Assembly: GCF_004614195.1 (NCBI RefSeq)
Contig: NZ_SPUM01000123.1
Location: 1 to 64,000, forward strand
Reading direction: 5' to 3'
Length of the DNA stretch: 64,000 bases
Source of the DNA: Massilia horti
GTDB lineage: Bacteria; Pseudomonadota; Gammaproteobacteria; Burkholderiales; Burkholderiaceae_D
Part shown: piece after piece, positions 8,040 through 17,801 of the stretch
Numbering within the stretch: position 1 is the stretch's first letter
Layout of the letters: each line of letters opens with the position of its first letter
Made by a program: the position numbers and the translations under genes
Notes under the pieces: generated by a model
The model's input: only the letters and a program-made list of their open reading frames with translations
Database searches by the model: none
What the model was told of the DNA's origin: nothing

Positions 8040-10727
8040 TTAAAAGTTACTGTTCTTCGCCAGCGCCGACAGTTGCTGGGTCAGGTAGTTCTGGGTCGAT
8101 TGCATCGAGGCCAGCATCGTGTCGAGCGCGGTGAACTGGGCCCGGTAGCGTTTCTCGATGTCGGCCAGCCGGGTGTTGAAGCGGTCGCGCTGGTCCTGCA
8201 CCGCCTTGATGCTCACGTTGATGCCGTCCGACTTGCCGGTGATAAGCCCCTTGGTGCCGATGAAGCTGGCCGCCAGGTTGTTCAGCTGGTAGGCGTAGCC
8301 CTGCGAGAAGGTGATCGTGCCGCGCTCGCCCGTGGTGCCGCCGGTGATCGTCAGCTTCATCCCGTCCACCACCGAGCCCTTCGCACCGGAGAGGGTTTGG
8401 CCGGAACCGGTGGCCGCCACGCCGCCGATGGTGCCGGCCACGTCGCTGCCGGGGTCCGGCGTCGCGTCCCCGAACAGCACGTCCGGTCCAGTCCCGGTCA
8501 GCGGGCTGATCGAAATGTTCGAGTTCGAACCGTAGCGGCTCGACGAGATCGTCAAGCGCCCCTCGGCATCGACATCCGTCTCGACCAAATCGCCGGCGCC
8601 GGCGAAGGTGCTGTTGCCGTTGATCGCGGCGCGCAGCATGGCCGCCAGCTGCTTGCTGTCGTAGGTTCCGGCCGGGATCGCGATGCTCTGCGTTTTGCTG
8701 GCGGTGGCCGGGTCGGTCTGGTTCAGCGTCACGCTCCAGGTGGTGCCGGCGCCGATCACTTTACTGCCCGTCAGCGGCTCGGCGCTGGTCAGGTGGCCCT
8801 GGGTGGCCAGCGCGGTCACTTTGAGCGCGTATTCGCCCGGCTTGGTCTTGGCCGACGAGCCGGCAAACGTGACCATGCCGTCGCTGGCGCTGCCCATCGC
8901 GGCGAACAGGCCGCCGATGTCGGCGAAGTTGTCGTTGATCGCCTTGTTGAGCTTGCTTGAGTCGAGGGACAGGTTGCCGTCCTTCTCGAACGCGATGCCG
9001 ATCTGGCTCAGGGTGGTCAGCTTGCCGCCCAGGCCCTCGACCGCGACCCCGAGCTGTTGCCGCAGGCTGGACTGGATGGCGCGCACCGTGGCGTCGCCCT
9101 GCAGCGGGCCGCCGGCCTTGGCGTCGGCGTTGTAGCCGGTCAGGCTGGCGATTGTCTTGTTCAGATCGTTGTACGCCTTGATGAAGGCGTTTACGGCATC
9201 GCTCACCGACTTGGTGTCGCGGTTGACCGTCAGGGTGGTGCTGCCCTCTGTGGCCAGGTTCAGGGTCACGCCCTGGATCGCGTCCGAGACGCTGTTGGTG
9301 CTGCTGGTGACGGCGATGCCGTTCACGTTCAGCTTGGCGCTCTGGGCGGCGGCGGTCTGGCTCAGGTTCTGGGCCCCGCCCGGGTCGTAGCCAAGCAGGC
9401 TGGCCAGCGCCGCGTCGGGCGGGTTGCCGTCGACCCCACTCACGCTGATCTTCAGCGCGGCGCTGGCGCCGGTGTTGTTGGAGGTGATCACCAGGTGGTA
9501 GGGATTGTCGCTGCCGTCCGAGACGATGCTGGCCTGCACCCCGATGTTGGCCTTGTTGATCGCATCGCGAATCCCGGCCAGCGACTGGTTGGCGGGATCC
9601 AGCACCACGGTGCCGCTGGCGCGCGCGCCGTCCTGCGTGAAGTTCGAGCCCAGGTAGCTGCCGCCGCTGCCGGCGGTCAGCCCGGCCAGCGCGGGGGCGC
9701 TGCCGCCGACCGTGATCGGGCTCGCGTTGGTCGAGGCCAGGGTGATGCCGGCGGTGGCCGTCGCGGTCGAGCCGTTGTTGGCCGCGGGCGCGCCGATGCC
9801 GCCGGCCACGTTGCCGCCCACGACCTCGAAGATCGTGATGTTGGCGCCGCTGGCGGAATGGAACTGCAGCGTGCCGTCGACGGCGCTGCCGGTGAAGGTG
9901 ACGCCGGCATCGGCTAACGAGTTGACGGTGGCGGGCTTGGTTAGCGCATTGTCGATCGCGGCAGCATCCAGGCTGCCGGCTTCGCCCGGGGCGATGCCGG
10001 GCTGTTGGGTGGCGATCATGACCCCGCCGATCGCCAGCCCATAGCTGCCGCCGCCGCTAGTGTCGACTGCACCGAAGCCGGCGAACAGGGTGGCGTTTGT
10101 GGCGGTGGCGCCGGCGCTCGCGGTGACTCCGGTGGTGGCGCTCTTGGCGTTGATCGCCTCGGCCAGCGCGCGCGCGCCGGTGGTGGAGCCGTCGGTTGCG
10201 ATGGCGGTGCCGTTGATGGTGAGCGAGCCGTTGGCGATGCCATTGGTGGCCACCGCCGTGCTCAGCGCGCTGCCTTCGATGCCGAACAGGCCGCCGCCGA
10301 CGGTGCCGAACTGGAAAGTGAGCACGGTGGGCGTGGCGTTGCCGATGAGCGAGGTCATGCTGGCGCGGCCGGCCGTGTGCAAGGTCTGCGCCTGCGCCAG
10401 CTGGCTGATGTTGACGTTGTATTTGCCAGGCGCCGCGCTGCTGCCGGCGCTGCCGGTCAGGATGGTCTCGTCAGCGGACTTGCTGGTGAGCGCGCGGAAG
10501 GTCGATGAGTTGCTCAGCGTGGAGAGCGTACCCTGGAACACTCCGACCGCCCCGCCGAGCTTGCCCAGCGCTGCCAGCTTGTTCTGCAGCACCGCGGCTT
10601 GCTTGTCATACTTGGCGAGCGGCGCCGCCTCGGCGTTCATCAGCTTGCTGATGAGGCCTTCGATGTCAAGTCCGGAGCCGATGCCGGCGGAAGAGATGCC
10701 CAATTGTTTCTCCTGTGAAAGCGACAA
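8040..10727 (-). CDS. fliD: Flagellar filament cap protein FliD (unusually long)
   Basis: FliD caps the filament tip and promotes flagellin insertion. The N-terminus (SSAGIGSGLDIEGLISKLM) and C-terminus (YNDLNKTIASLTGYN... and a final coiled segment with RDRFNTRLADIEKRYRAQF and TQQLSAL) are typical FliD_N and FliD_C. At 895 aa it is much longer than the common 450-700 aa, with extra Ala/Gly/Thr-rich domains between about residues 100 and 480 that include flagellin hook-IN-like segments (VTASAGATATNATLF). The excess length should project from the cap surface. Confidence 0.95.
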   Translation of the reverse strand: MSLSQEKQLGISSAGIGSGLDIEGLISKLMNAEAAPLAKYDKQAAVLQNKLAALGKLGGAVGVFQGTLSTLSNSSTFRALTSKSADETILTGSAGSSAAPGKYNVNISQLAQAQTLHTAGRASMTSLIGNATPTVLTFQFGTVGGGLFGIEGSALSTAVATNGIANGSLTINGTAIATDGSTTGARALAEAINAKSATTGVTASAGATATNATLFAGFGAVDTSGGGSYGLAIGGVMIATQQPGIAPGEAGSLDAAAIDNALTKPATVNSLADAGVTFTGSAVDGTLQFHSASGANITIFEVVGGNVAGGIGAPAANNGSTATATAGITLASTNASPITVGGSAPALAGLTAGSGGSYLGSNFTQDGARASGTVVLDPANQSLAGIRDAINKANIGVQASIVSDGSDNPYHLVITSNNTGASAALKISVSGVDGNPPDAALASLLGYDPGGAQNLSQTAAAQSAKLNVNGIAVTSSTNSVSDAIQGVTLNLATEGSTTLTVNRDTKSVSDAVNAFIKAYNDLNKTIASLTGYNADAKAGGPLQGDATVRAIQSSLRQQLGVAVEGLGGKLTTLSQIGIAFEKDGNLSLDSSKLNKAINDNFADIGGLFAAMGSASDGMVTFAGSSAKTKPGEYALKVTALATQGHLTSAEPLTGSKVIGAGTTWSVTLNQTDPATASKTQSIAIPAGTYDSKQLAAMLRAAINGNSTFAGAGDLVETDVDAEGRLTISSSRYGSNSNISISPLTGTGPDVLFGDATPDPGSDVAGTIGGVAATGSGQTLSGAKGSVVDGMKLTITGGTTGERGTITFSQGYAYQLNNLAASFIGTKGLITGKSDGINVSIKAVQDQRDRFNTRLADIEKRYRAQFTALDTMLASMQSTQNYLTQQLSALAKNSNF

Positions 10728-10802
10728 TGTAAGTCATTATCGACAGAAGTAATGCAGACTTGAGAGCGGGAAAACCGGGCCAATTGTCGGCTTGCGCCCG
10801 CG

Positions 10803-11132
10803 CTAGGCCTTCTGGCTGATCAGCAGGCCCATCATTTTGTCGAGCGACTTGGCGATCTCGAGCGCCTCGGCCGACGGAATCTGGCGCACCACTTCTTTGG
10901 TGTTCTGGTCGACGATCTTGACGACGGTCTGCTTGCTGTCCTCGTCGATCGCAAATTCGAGCGTGTTCGACGACGCTGGCAGGGACTGGTTGATGTGCTT
11001 GACGGCGGCGGCGACCTGGGCACGCGAGGGCGCAGCGGGTTCGGCCGGCGGCGGCTGGGGCGCCTCGGCGACGGGCAGCACGCGCTCTTCCGTCTTCAAG
11101 GTAACGGGGGAACCAACGGGGTGAATGTTCAT
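10803..11132 (-). CDS. flaG: FlaG family protein
   Basis: FlaG proteins are small factors that influence flagellar filament length. The 109-aa protein has a Pro/Ala-rich N-terminal half and a conserved C-terminal half (LEFAIDEDSKQTVVKIVDQNTKEVVRQIPSAEALEIAKSLD) that is clearly FlaG. It lies between fliC and fliD on the same strand, the usual order. The 75 bp between it and fliD hold no recognised sigma-28 promoter. Confidence 0.93.
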   Translation of the reverse strand: MNIHPVGSPVTLKTEERVLPVAEAPQPPPAEPAAPSRAQVAAAVKHINQSLPASSNTLEFAIDEDSKQTVVKIVDQNTKEVVRQIPSAEALEIAKSLDKMMGLLISQKA

Positions 11133-11150
11133 GGCATTCCCTTTATGAGA

Positions 11151-11183
11151 ATTCCCCGGCGGGATTGCTCCGGCCGGGGAACC
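11151..11183 (-). terminator. GC-rich hairpin after fliC, possible terminator
   Basis: The arms ATTCCCCGGC and GCCGGGGAAC-type (11151-11160 and 11172-11182) can form a roughly 9-bp GC-rich stem just behind the fliC stop. There is no U-run after it on the fliC strand, so it may only attenuate read-through into flaG or stabilise the fliC 3' end. Confidence 0.45.
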
Positions 11184-11216
11184 GCTTAGTGCGCCGTGTC
11201 AAGCGCTGTCAGTTGC

Positions 11217-12686
11217 TTAGCCACGCAGCAGGGACAGCACGCCTTGCGGCAGCGAGTTGGCCTGGGCCAGCATCGCGGTGCCGGCCTGCTGCAGGATCTG
11301 GCCGCGGGTCAGGTTCGCGGTTTCAGCTGCGAAGTCGGTGTCGACGATGCGGCTGCGCGAGGACTGCAGGTTCTCGGTGGTCGACTGCAGGTTCGAGATC
11401 GCCGACGAGAAGCGCGACTGCAGTGCGCCGTACGCTGCGCGCTGCTTGTTGACCGACGACAGCGCGGCGTCAGCGATCTTGATCGCCAGCTGGGCGTTGT
11501 CGAAGTTGGTCACGTCCAGCGACGCCACCGACTTGAGAGTGGAGCTGCCGCTGAGGGTGTCCAGCGCCAAGCCCGAGCCGCCGTCGTTGATCGAGAACGA
11601 GCTATCCGAGTCGAAGGTTACGGTGCCGTTGATGAAGCTCTTGCCGGTTGTGCCCTTCATGTCGTTGACGGCGGTCAGCGTACCGTCGTCGGCGTAGCTC
11701 GCCACGTCGAACTGGCTATTTGCGGCGGACATCTTGTTTGCCAGGTTGATGTCGTTGCCGCTGGCGTTGGTCAGCTTGATGCCGCCGAGCTTGGAGTCGT
11801 ATTCGGCGGTCACGCCAGTGTTGGCCGACTGGGCGTTGATGGCGGCGATGCCGGCGGCGTAGTCGCTGGCCGTGTTGGCGCTGCCGCCGACCGAGAACGA
11901 CACGGTGACCGCGGTAGTGTTGTCCGACTGGATCGTGAACGCGTACGATTCGCCGCTGCCGGCCAGCGCCAGGTTGGCGGTGGTTTTCGCGGTGGCGGTC
12001 ACGCCGGTGGTGGCGGTCTTGTTGTTGATGCCGGCCGCGATCGACTTGGCAGTGTCGCCCGCTTGCGTGGTGTACTTGTCGCTGCCCAGCGAGCCGTTGA
12101 TCGTGATGTCCTTCGAGCCAGCCACCTTGGTGGCCGTACCGTCGACCGCCACTTCGTCCGCGGTGATGCGGTTGTTGCCGTAAGTATTGGTCAGGAAGTT
12201 CGCGCCGGAGGCCGAGATCAGCTGGTTGGCGTCGGCGCCGACCTGGAAGTGGGCCGTGCCCATCGTGCCGTCGAGCAGGGCCTGGCCGTTGAACGAGGTG
12301 GTCTGGGCAATGCGGTTCAGTTCCGACGACAGTTGGGTCACCTCGGTCTGCAGCGCCTGGCGGTCGCTGGCCGAGTTCGATGCGTTCGACGACTGCACAG
12401 CCAGTTCGCGAATACGCTGCAGGATGTCGCCCGAGCTTGCCAGCGCGCCTTCGGCGGTCTGCGCCATCGACACACCGTCGTTGGCGTTGCGGCTTGCCTG
12501 GGTCATGCCGCGGATCTGCGAGGTCATACGGTCCGAAATTGCCAGGCCGGCGGCGTCATCCTTGGCGCTGTTGATGCGCAGGCCCGAGGACAGGCGCTGC
12601 AGGGAGGTGGCCAGCGACGACTGCGAAGTCGACAGGTTGCGCTGCGAGTTCAGGGAAGCGATGTTGGTGTTAATTACGGATGCCAT
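11217..12686 (-). CDS. fliC: Flagellin FliC
   Basis: This is the filament subunit. The N-terminal D0/D1 region ([19 protein letters not shown]..., [21 protein letters not shown]) and the C-terminal D1/D0 region ([32 protein letters not shown], ending [11 protein letters not shown]) are textbook flagellin. The 489-aa length leaves a variable Ala/Thr/Gly-rich middle of about 250 aa, which should be surface-exposed. A GGAGAG Shine-Dalgarno precedes the ATG, and a sigma-28-type promoter lies about 150 bp upstream. This is the only flagellin gene in the window. Confidence 0.98.
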   Translation of the reverse strand: MASVINTNIASLNSQRNLSTSQSSLATSLQRLSSGLRINSAKDDAAGLAISDRMTSQIRGMTQASRNANDGVSMAQTAEGALASSGDILQRIRELAVQSSNASNSASDRQALQTEVTQLSSELNRIAQTTSFNGQALLDGTMGTAHFQVGADANQLISASGANFLTNTYGNNRITADEVAVDGTATKVAGSKDITINGSLGSDKYTTQAGDTAKSIAAGINNKTATTGVTATAKTTANLALAGSGESYAFTIQSDNTTAVTVSFSVGGSANTASDYAAGIAAINAQSANTGVTAEYDSKLGGIKLTNASGNDINLANKMSAANSQFDVASYADDGTLTAVNDMKGTTGKSFINGTVTFDSDSSFSINDGGSGLALDTLSGSSTLKSVASLDVTNFDNAQLAIKIADAALSSVNKQRAAYGALQSRFSSAISNLQSTTENLQSSRSRIVDTDFAAETANLTRGQILQQAGTAMLAQANSLPQGVLSLLRG

Positions 12687-12832
12687 GATTTCTCTCCAGA
12701 CGTTTGGTGTTGAGGTTGGCGGCCGTTTGCGCCGCTGTTAATGCAGGTAACGGAGCCCGTCTGAAAAAGTTGATAGAGAAAAACAAAAAAAAATTTCGTT
12801 GCGATGCCTCAAGTTCAGCGCGTGTTGACGTC

Positions 12833-12859
12833 TAAACGGCCGCGATTGCGAAATCTTTA
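12833..12859 (-). promoter_or_regulatory. Sigma-28 (FliA) promoter of fliC
   Basis: Read on the minus strand the site is TAAAGATT, then exactly 11 nt, then GCCGTTTA. The enterobacterial FliA consensus is TAAAGTTT-N11-GCCGATAA, so 13 of 16 positions agree and the spacing is exact. It would give fliC a 5' UTR of roughly 140 nt containing an A/T-rich tract. No second site of this quality was found in the cluster by eye. Confidence 0.85.
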
Positions 12860-12985
12860 GGGCAAAAAAATATTTATTTTCAATGGCGCGACACGCTAAA
12901 CGGCCATTAAATTATTATTTTTGCAACACAAAAGGCTGTGTCACCGCATGCTAGGCGCGCTACCGATTGAGGCGGCTCAAGAATT

Positions 12986-13158
12986 CGTAGGGTGCGCACC
13001 TGTGCGCACGCGGTACGTTCGCATGTGGTTGGCTTCGGAACACCGCACGCGGTTCGAGAAGGGGCGTAGGGTGCGCACCTGTGCGCACGCTGTACGGTCG
13101 CATGTCGTTGGCTTCTGCACACGCACGTACCGCGTGCGCACGGGTGCACACCCTACGC
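12986..13158. repeat. Palindromic intergenic repeat, three units (locus 2)
   Basis: Units lie at about 12986-13014 and 13065-13094 (same orientation) and 13126-13158 (inverted, with GTGCACAC in place of GTGCGCAC on one side). The locus lies between the diguanylate cyclase stop and the fliC promoter, that is, 3' of the cyclase. The whole gap between fliC and the cyclase (12687-13178) holds this repeat, the fliC promoter/UTR and nothing else I can support. Confidence 0.88.
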
Positions 13159-13178
13159 CTGTCGGCAAGCACACCGGA

Positions 13179-14726
13179 TCAGTCGGCCACCACCACCCGG
13201 TTCTTGCCGCTGTGCTTGGCCTGGTACATCGCGCGGTCGGCGCGACGGATCAGCGCGGCCTGGTCCTCGCCTGGCAGGCGCAGCGCGACCCCGGCCGAGA
13301 ATGTGATCAGGAGCTTGTCGTTCTCATGCATAAAGAAATGGCGCGTCAGCTCGCGCTGCAGGCGCGTCATGGCTGCCGCGGCCGCATCGACCGTCGATTC
13401 CGGCAGCAGGATCACGAATTCCTCCCCACCCATGCGCGCCACCACGTCCATCGGCCGCAAGGTCTGCTTGACCACCCGCACCAGGTGCTGCAGCGCGCCG
13501 TCGCCTGCGCCGTGGCCGTAGGTGTCGTTCAGGCGCTTGAAGTTGTCCAGGTCCAGCAGCGCCAGGCACAGCGGCGTGCCGCGCCGGTCGGCGCGCGCGC
13601 TCTCGCGCTCGAACACGTCGTCCAGCCCGCGCCGGTTCAGGCTGCCGGTCAGCTGGTCCTCGCGCACCAGGTCGCTCATCTGCCGTAGCTGCGCCTCCAG
13701 TGTGCGGATGCGCTGCTCGGCGTCCTGCACTTCCTGGTGCGCCTGCATGATCTGGTCGCGCGATTTGAGCGCCTCGTCCTGCACCTGGCGCGTCTCGCGC
13801 AGCACCGCGTCCAGCACATCCTGCAGTTCCGCGATGTCGGCCGCGCTGCTGATGCGGCGCGAGTAGCCGCCGATCTTGTCGTGGAATACGCCGGTCGAGG
13901 CCGCGATCGAGCCGAGCCGGTCGACGAAGGTCAGCATCATCTGCTTGACCGTAAGCTTGACGTCGGACAGGCCGGTTTTCAGCATTCCCTGTTTATAGAT
14001 CACGTCCTTCAGGCTGCGCGTGGCCTCTTCCAGTGCGCGCTGGTCGAGCGGGCCGCTGATCAGGTCCTGCACCGCCGCGATCTGGCCGCGCATCCAGCTG
14101 TCGTCGTCGAGCAGCTCGCCGACGTTTTCCAGCAGCAGGCGGAACAGGCGCAGCAGCAGTTCCTGCTGTTCGCCCAGGTCGCCGCTCTTGAGTTCAATCT
14201 GGTAGCACAGTTCCTTCAGGCGCGCGGCGATCTCCTGCAGCGCTTCCTCGCTGTGCGCGACCTTGACCGCCGCGCCCAGCGACTCGGCCTCGGTCACCAG
14301 CGACGGGTTGCCCGAGAGCAGAGAGGCGAGGGCGAACGCCAGCGTGCGGCTGAGCATGTCGCGCAGTTGCCGGGCGTCGTTGCTTTCCTGGCCCAGCAGT
14401 TCCAGCGTGCTGCCCTTGCGAAAGTGCCGCTCGACCAGATGCGACAGCAGGCGCGCGTAGCCGTCCCAGTCGCGCAGCTTGACCTGGCGGTGGAAGCGCT
14501 TGCCGAACTCGGCCAGTTCACCCGGCGTGTCGGCCAGCCGCGTCGCGAACCGGGACAGTACCTGTTCGGCGCCCGGATCGGCTACCGGCGCCGCGGGCGG
14601 GGTGCCGGCGATCTCGTGGTAGATGGCGCTGTAGGCTTCCGGAGTCGGCGCAATGCGGCGCGCGGCAAGCCGGCGGAAGGCTTCGCGCGCGATGTCGGCC
14701 GGGGACGGGGAGGGCGGGGTGGACAT
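13179..14726 (-). CDS. Diguanylate cyclase (GGDEF) with helical N-terminal region
   Basis: This enzyme is predicted to make c-di-GMP from two GTP. The C-terminal GGDEF domain contains RMGGEEFVILLPES (active site GGEEF near residue 431) and, five residues before it, RPMD, an RxxD inhibitory I-site, so product inhibition is likely. The first 330 residues are soluble helices and coiled coil (EVQDAEQRIRTLEAQLRQM) without TM segments, so the protein is probably cytosolic. Length is 515 aa. Its place next to the flagellar cluster suggests input to the YcgR-like brake, which is an inference. Confidence 0.93.
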   Translation of the reverse strand: MSTPPSPSPADIAREAFRRLAARRIAPTPEAYSAIYHEIAGTPPAAPVADPGAEQVLSRFATRLADTPGELAEFGKRFHRQVKLRDWDGYARLLSHLVERHFRKGSTLELLGQESNDARQLRDMLSRTLAFALASLLSGNPSLVTEAESLGAAVKVAHSEEALQEIAARLKELCYQIELKSGDLGEQQELLLRLFRLLLENVGELLDDDSWMRGQIAAVQDLISGPLDQRALEEATRSLKDVIYKQGMLKTGLSDVKLTVKQMMLTFVDRLGSIAASTGVFHDKIGGYSRRISSAADIAELQDVLDAVLRETRQVQDEALKSRDQIMQAHQEVQDAEQRIRTLEAQLRQMSDLVREDQLTGSLNRRGLDDVFERESARADRRGTPLCLALLDLDNFKRLNDTYGHGAGDGALQHLVRVVKQTLRPMDVVARMGGEEFVILLPESTVDAAAAAMTRLQRELTRHFFMHENDKLLITFSAGVALRLPGEDQAALIRRADRAMYQAKHSGKNRVVVAD

Positions 14727-14843
14727 GGAACGGTTGTGCAGAGTGCAATGATCACAATGATAATCAATCGTTGCTGGACATCATTCGTTGAATAGCGGTA
14801 AGAAAGCCGCTTACTCCTGCAAACCGCGGGTTGGCCTGATTCT

Positions 14844-15008
14844 CGTAGGGTGCGCACCTGTGCGCACGCGGTCACGGCATGCTGACTTGCGGTGCCGCTT
14901 CGTTACGCTGCGTTCGCGAACCGCGTGCTGACCGGGAGTTCTCGCTGTTCGCATAAAACGTCGTCGCTAGTCGGTCGAATCCGCGTGCGCACAGGTGCGC
15001 ACCCTACG
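14844..15008. repeat. Palindromic intergenic repeat, inverted pair (locus 3)
   Basis: One full unit at 14844-14872 and an inverted full unit at 14981-15008 enclose about 110 bp that contain a further partial unit (GAACCGCGTGC near 14919). The locus fills the gap between the cyclase start and the stop of the NarL-type regulator, both on the minus strand. The rest of the 14727-15032 gap shows only an A/T-rich stretch before the cyclase that could hold its promoter. Confidence 0.88.
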
Positions 15009-15032
15009 AAAAACCAGCGCTTGCGTGCCGTC

Positions 15033-15677
15033 TCACTCGATCAGCTGATTGCGGATCGCGTAATGCGTCAGCTCGGCGCTGGTCTTGAGCTTCATCTTCA
15101 CCAGCAGGCGCGCCCGGTATTCGCTGATCGTCTTGACCGACAGCGACAGTTCGCGCGCGATCTCGCTGACCGTTTTGCCGGACGCGATCATCGTCAGCGT
15201 CTGGTATTCGCGGTCGGACAGGGTGTCGTGCACCGGCAGTTCGTGGTCGGCGCCAACCTGGTTGGCCAGCGCCTGGGCCAGCGCGGCACTCACATATTTC
15301 TGGCCGGCGGCGACCTGTCGGATCGCCGTGACCAGTTCGCGCGGCGCGCTTTGCTTGGTCAGGTAGCCGGCCGCGCCCGCCTTGAGCGAGCGGATCGCAT
15401 ACTGGTCTTCGCGGTGCATCGACAGCATCAGCACGGCCTGCTCGGGTTGTTCTTTTTTTACGAGCTTGAGCACCTCGATCCCGTTGCGGTCCGGGAAAGA
15501 GATATCAAGCAGCAGCACATGGCACTTCGACTTGCGGAACAGGCGCACGGCGTCCAGCCCGTTTTCAGCCTCGCCGGCGACGATGATGTCGCGCTGCTCG
15601 GCCAGGATCTGCTTCAGGCCCTCGCGGACGATGGCATGGTCGTCAGCGATGAATACTCGGATGGTTTTGTCAGACAT
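15033..15677 (-). CDS. NarL/FixJ-type response regulator
   Basis: This is a DNA-binding response regulator, 214 aa. The receiver domain shows IADDHAIVREGLKQIL, the phospho-acceptor Asp in LLLDISFPDRNG and the late Lys in LTKQSAPREL. The C-terminal LuxR HTH reads LSDREYQTLTMIASGKTVSEIARELSLSVKTI in order. It follows the kinase gene directly (stop TAA then ATG with no gap), so the two form a cognate pair. Its targets are not visible here. Confidence 0.95.
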   Translation of the reverse strand: MSDKTIRVFIADDHAIVREGLKQILAEQRDIIVAGEAENGLDAVRLFRKSKCHVLLLDISFPDRNGIEVLKLVKKEQPEQAVLMLSMHREDQYAIRSLKAGAAGYLTKQSAPRELVTAIRQVAAGQKYVSAALAQALANQVGADHELPVHDTLSDREYQTLTMIASGKTVSEIARELSLSVKTISEYRARLLVKMKLKTSAELTHYAIRNQLIE

Positions 15678-17153
15678 TTATTCTTGGTTTGGGGTGATTC
15701 TGCCAGCGCCGCCGCCCGCGGCAGCCAGCCTGGTCTTAATGGCTACCATCGTGCCACCTCCAGGCGCTGCCGACAAGGTCAACTTGCCGCCCAGCGCACG
15801 TGCGCGCTCGCTCATGCCACGCAAGCCGAACGAACCGGGTTTGACGCGGTCGGCGGGCGTGATGCCGCGCCCATTATCGCAGATCGTCAGCAGCAGCTGC
15901 TGGCGCTGGCGCCGCAGCGACACCGTCACCCGGGTGGCCTGGGCGTGCTTGGCAATATTGGTTAGCGCCTCCTGGAAGATACGAAACAGCGCGGTCGCAT
16001 GGTCGGGATCAAGGTCGATCTCCTTCTCGAGTGAGCGGAACACGCATCCCACGCCGGCCTGGCGCTCGAACTCGCGCGCCTGCCACTCGAGCGCGGCCAC
16101 CAGCCCCAGGTCCAGGGTCGATGGCCGCAGGGCCAGCGAAATGCGGTGCACGGCGTCGATGGTGCGATCGACCAGGTCGTCGAGGTAGGTCGCCTTGTCG
16201 AGCAGCGCCGGTTCGGGCGGCAGGCGCGCGGCCAGCATCGCCAGCGCCATCTTGATCGCCGTAAGGTTGCCGCCCAGGTCGTCATGGATCTCGCGCGCGA
16301 TGCGGGTGCGCTCCTGCTCCTTGGCCTGCTCGATGTGGGCGGTCAGCTCGGCCAGGCGGGAGCGCGAGCGCATCACTTCCTGCTGTTTGAGCTTGCTGTC
16401 GGTGATGTTGGTCATGATGCCGTCCCATTGCACGGCGCCGCCCGGCAGCCGCTGCGGGGTCGCGCGCAGGTTGACCCACTTGACGTCCTTCCAGGCGCCA
16501 TCGATCCAGATCCGGCCTTCCCAGTTCCAGCCCGCCATGAGGGCGCGCGAGGTCGCCATCGAATCCAGGTAGCTCTTGCGGTCCTCCGGCAGCACCAGCT
16601 CGAGGAAGCGGCCGGGGTCCTGCTGCAGCTCGGTCACCGTGCGCCCCAGCAGCGCGGCGCAGCCTTCGGACAGGTAGGGGAAGGCCGTGCTGCCATCTTC
16701 GTGCAGCACGAACTGGTAGACCAGGCCCGGCATGTGGTCGACGATCGCATTAAAGCGCGCCTGGTACTGTTCCAGCGCCGCCGCAGCGGCCTGTTCCAGC
16801 GACAGGTCGTCGCCGATCGCCAGCAGCAGCGTCTGGCCCTCGCGCACGATGCGCAGGACACACAGCTTGACCGGGTAGCTGCTGCCGTCGGCGCGGCGGT
16901 GGCGGGTGCGCAGGGTGACCTGGGCGCCGATGTCCTCGCCCAGCGAAGCGAGCAGGCGCTCGAACTGGTCGCGCGAGACCGCCGGCGCCAGGTCGAGCGG
17001 CGTCATGGTCAGGAGCTGCGCGTGGTCGTACCCCAGGTTCTGGCGCGCGGCCTGGTTCACGTCGACCAGCGCGAAGGTGTCGGCGTCGATCAGGTAGATT
17101 TCGGATGATGCCGCCTGCATCGGGGCGGCCAGCGTGGGAGAGGGCGCGTTCAT
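15678..17153 (-). CDS. PAS-domain sensor histidine kinase (HisKA_3, NarX/DegS type)
   Basis: The 491-aa kinase has two PAS-like domains (about residues 20-140 and 150-265), then a HisKA_3 dimerisation box with REIHDDLGGNLTAIKMALA (His290) and a C-terminal HATPase with TICDNGRGI and GSFGLRGMSERARALGG. No TM segments are seen, so it senses a cytosolic signal. The ATG at 17153 overlaps the stop of the upstream membrane gene by 4 nt (ATGA). Sequence upstream in this frame is not coding. It is paired with the adjacent response regulator. Confidence 0.94.
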   Translation of the reverse strand: MNAPSPTLAAPMQAASSEIYLIDADTFALVDVNQAARQNLGYDHAQLLTMTPLDLAPAVSRDQFERLLASLGEDIGAQVTLRTRHRRADGSSYPVKLCVLRIVREGQTLLLAIGDDLSLEQAAAAALEQYQARFNAIVDHMPGLVYQFVLHEDGSTAFPYLSEGCAALLGRTVTELQQDPGRFLELVLPEDRKSYLDSMATSRALMAGWNWEGRIWIDGAWKDVKWVNLRATPQRLPGGAVQWDGIMTNITDSKLKQQEVMRSRSRLAELTAHIEQAKEQERTRIAREIHDDLGGNLTAIKMALAMLAARLPPEPALLDKATYLDDLVDRTIDAVHRISLALRPSTLDLGLVAALEWQAREFERQAGVGCVFRSLEKEIDLDPDHATALFRIFQEALTNIAKHAQATRVTVSLRRQRQQLLLTICDNGRGITPADRVKPGSFGLRGMSERARALGGKLTLSAAPGGGTMVAIKTRLAAAGGGAGRITPNQE

Positions 17154-17737
17154 TCTTGTTCTGTCCGGGTGGATTTGCGGCGCCGCGCACGCCAAAGCGC
17201 GACAAAGCGGCGCAGGATGCGGGAAGTGTATCCTGCCCGGCGGCCGCCGAACCGCAGCTTGCGCCGCAGCTTGCGCATCTGCCAGCGCGCCTGTCGGTAG
17301 CCGCGGCTGGCGCGCAGGCGGCTGATCAGGCTTGTCTTGGCCGCGATGAACCAGTTGTGCAGGCGCGCGAACCAGCCCAGGCGGCGCAGGTTGGGCAGGG
17401 TTAGCACGTAGACGCGCGCCACCACGGCCGCGCCACCGACCTTGGCCAGGACGATGGTCGCGATGCCGGCCATCGCATGGCCGCGCGCGATCGCCACCAC
17501 GGCCAGCAGCTTGACCGGAAGCAGCAGCAGGCCCGGCAGCACGAACAGGCACAGGGCGGGGTACGGCGGCAGCGCGCTCACTCGCTCTTCCAGGGCGCGC
17601 AGCGGCGCCCAGCGCTCCAGCACGCCGGCCAGGCGCGCGCCGAGGTCCCAGAACCAGTCTTCCAGCAGCAACACCAGCGCCGCCAGCTGGATCAGCGGGG
17701 CGAGCAGGCGGCTGCGGGACGGAGAGGTCGATATCAT
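17150..17737 (-). CDS. Uncharacterised membrane protein with basic C-terminal tail
   Basis: I do not recognise a function. From the ATG at 17737 the product has 195 aa: two hydrophobic segments (LAPLIQLAALVLLLEDWFW and ALCLFVLPGLLLLPVKLLAVVA) and a third around GIATIVLAKVGGAAVVARVYV, then a very Arg-rich tail of about 70 residues. It is the first gene of a three-gene operon with the kinase and regulator (4-nt overlap with the kinase), so it may act as an accessory sensor component. It is divergent from greB. Confidence 0.75.
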   Translation of the reverse strand: MISTSPSRSRLLAPLIQLAALVLLLEDWFWDLGARLAGVLERWAPLRALEERVSALPPYPALCLFVLPGLLLLPVKLLAVVAIARGHAMAGIATIVLAKVGGAAVVARVYVLTLPNLRRLGWFARLHNWFIAAKTSLISRLRASRGYRQARWQMRKLRRKLRFGGRRAGYTSRILRRFVALWRARRRKSTRTEQE

Positions 17738-17801
17738 CGTCGCGCAATGATACGGCAATCGGCGCGCCACCGTCGGCATCGCTGCCGCTACAATAGGGCT
17801 T

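Noticed and set aside
10728..10802. Sigma-28 promoter before fliD
   Set aside because: A GCCGACAA-like -10 can be read, but the position 11 nt upstream (AGGCCTAG) does not resemble TAAAGTTT.
12986..15008. Spaced palindromic repeats as a CRISPR array
   Set aside because: Units are inverted to each other, spacers are unequal and few, and no cas genes are near.
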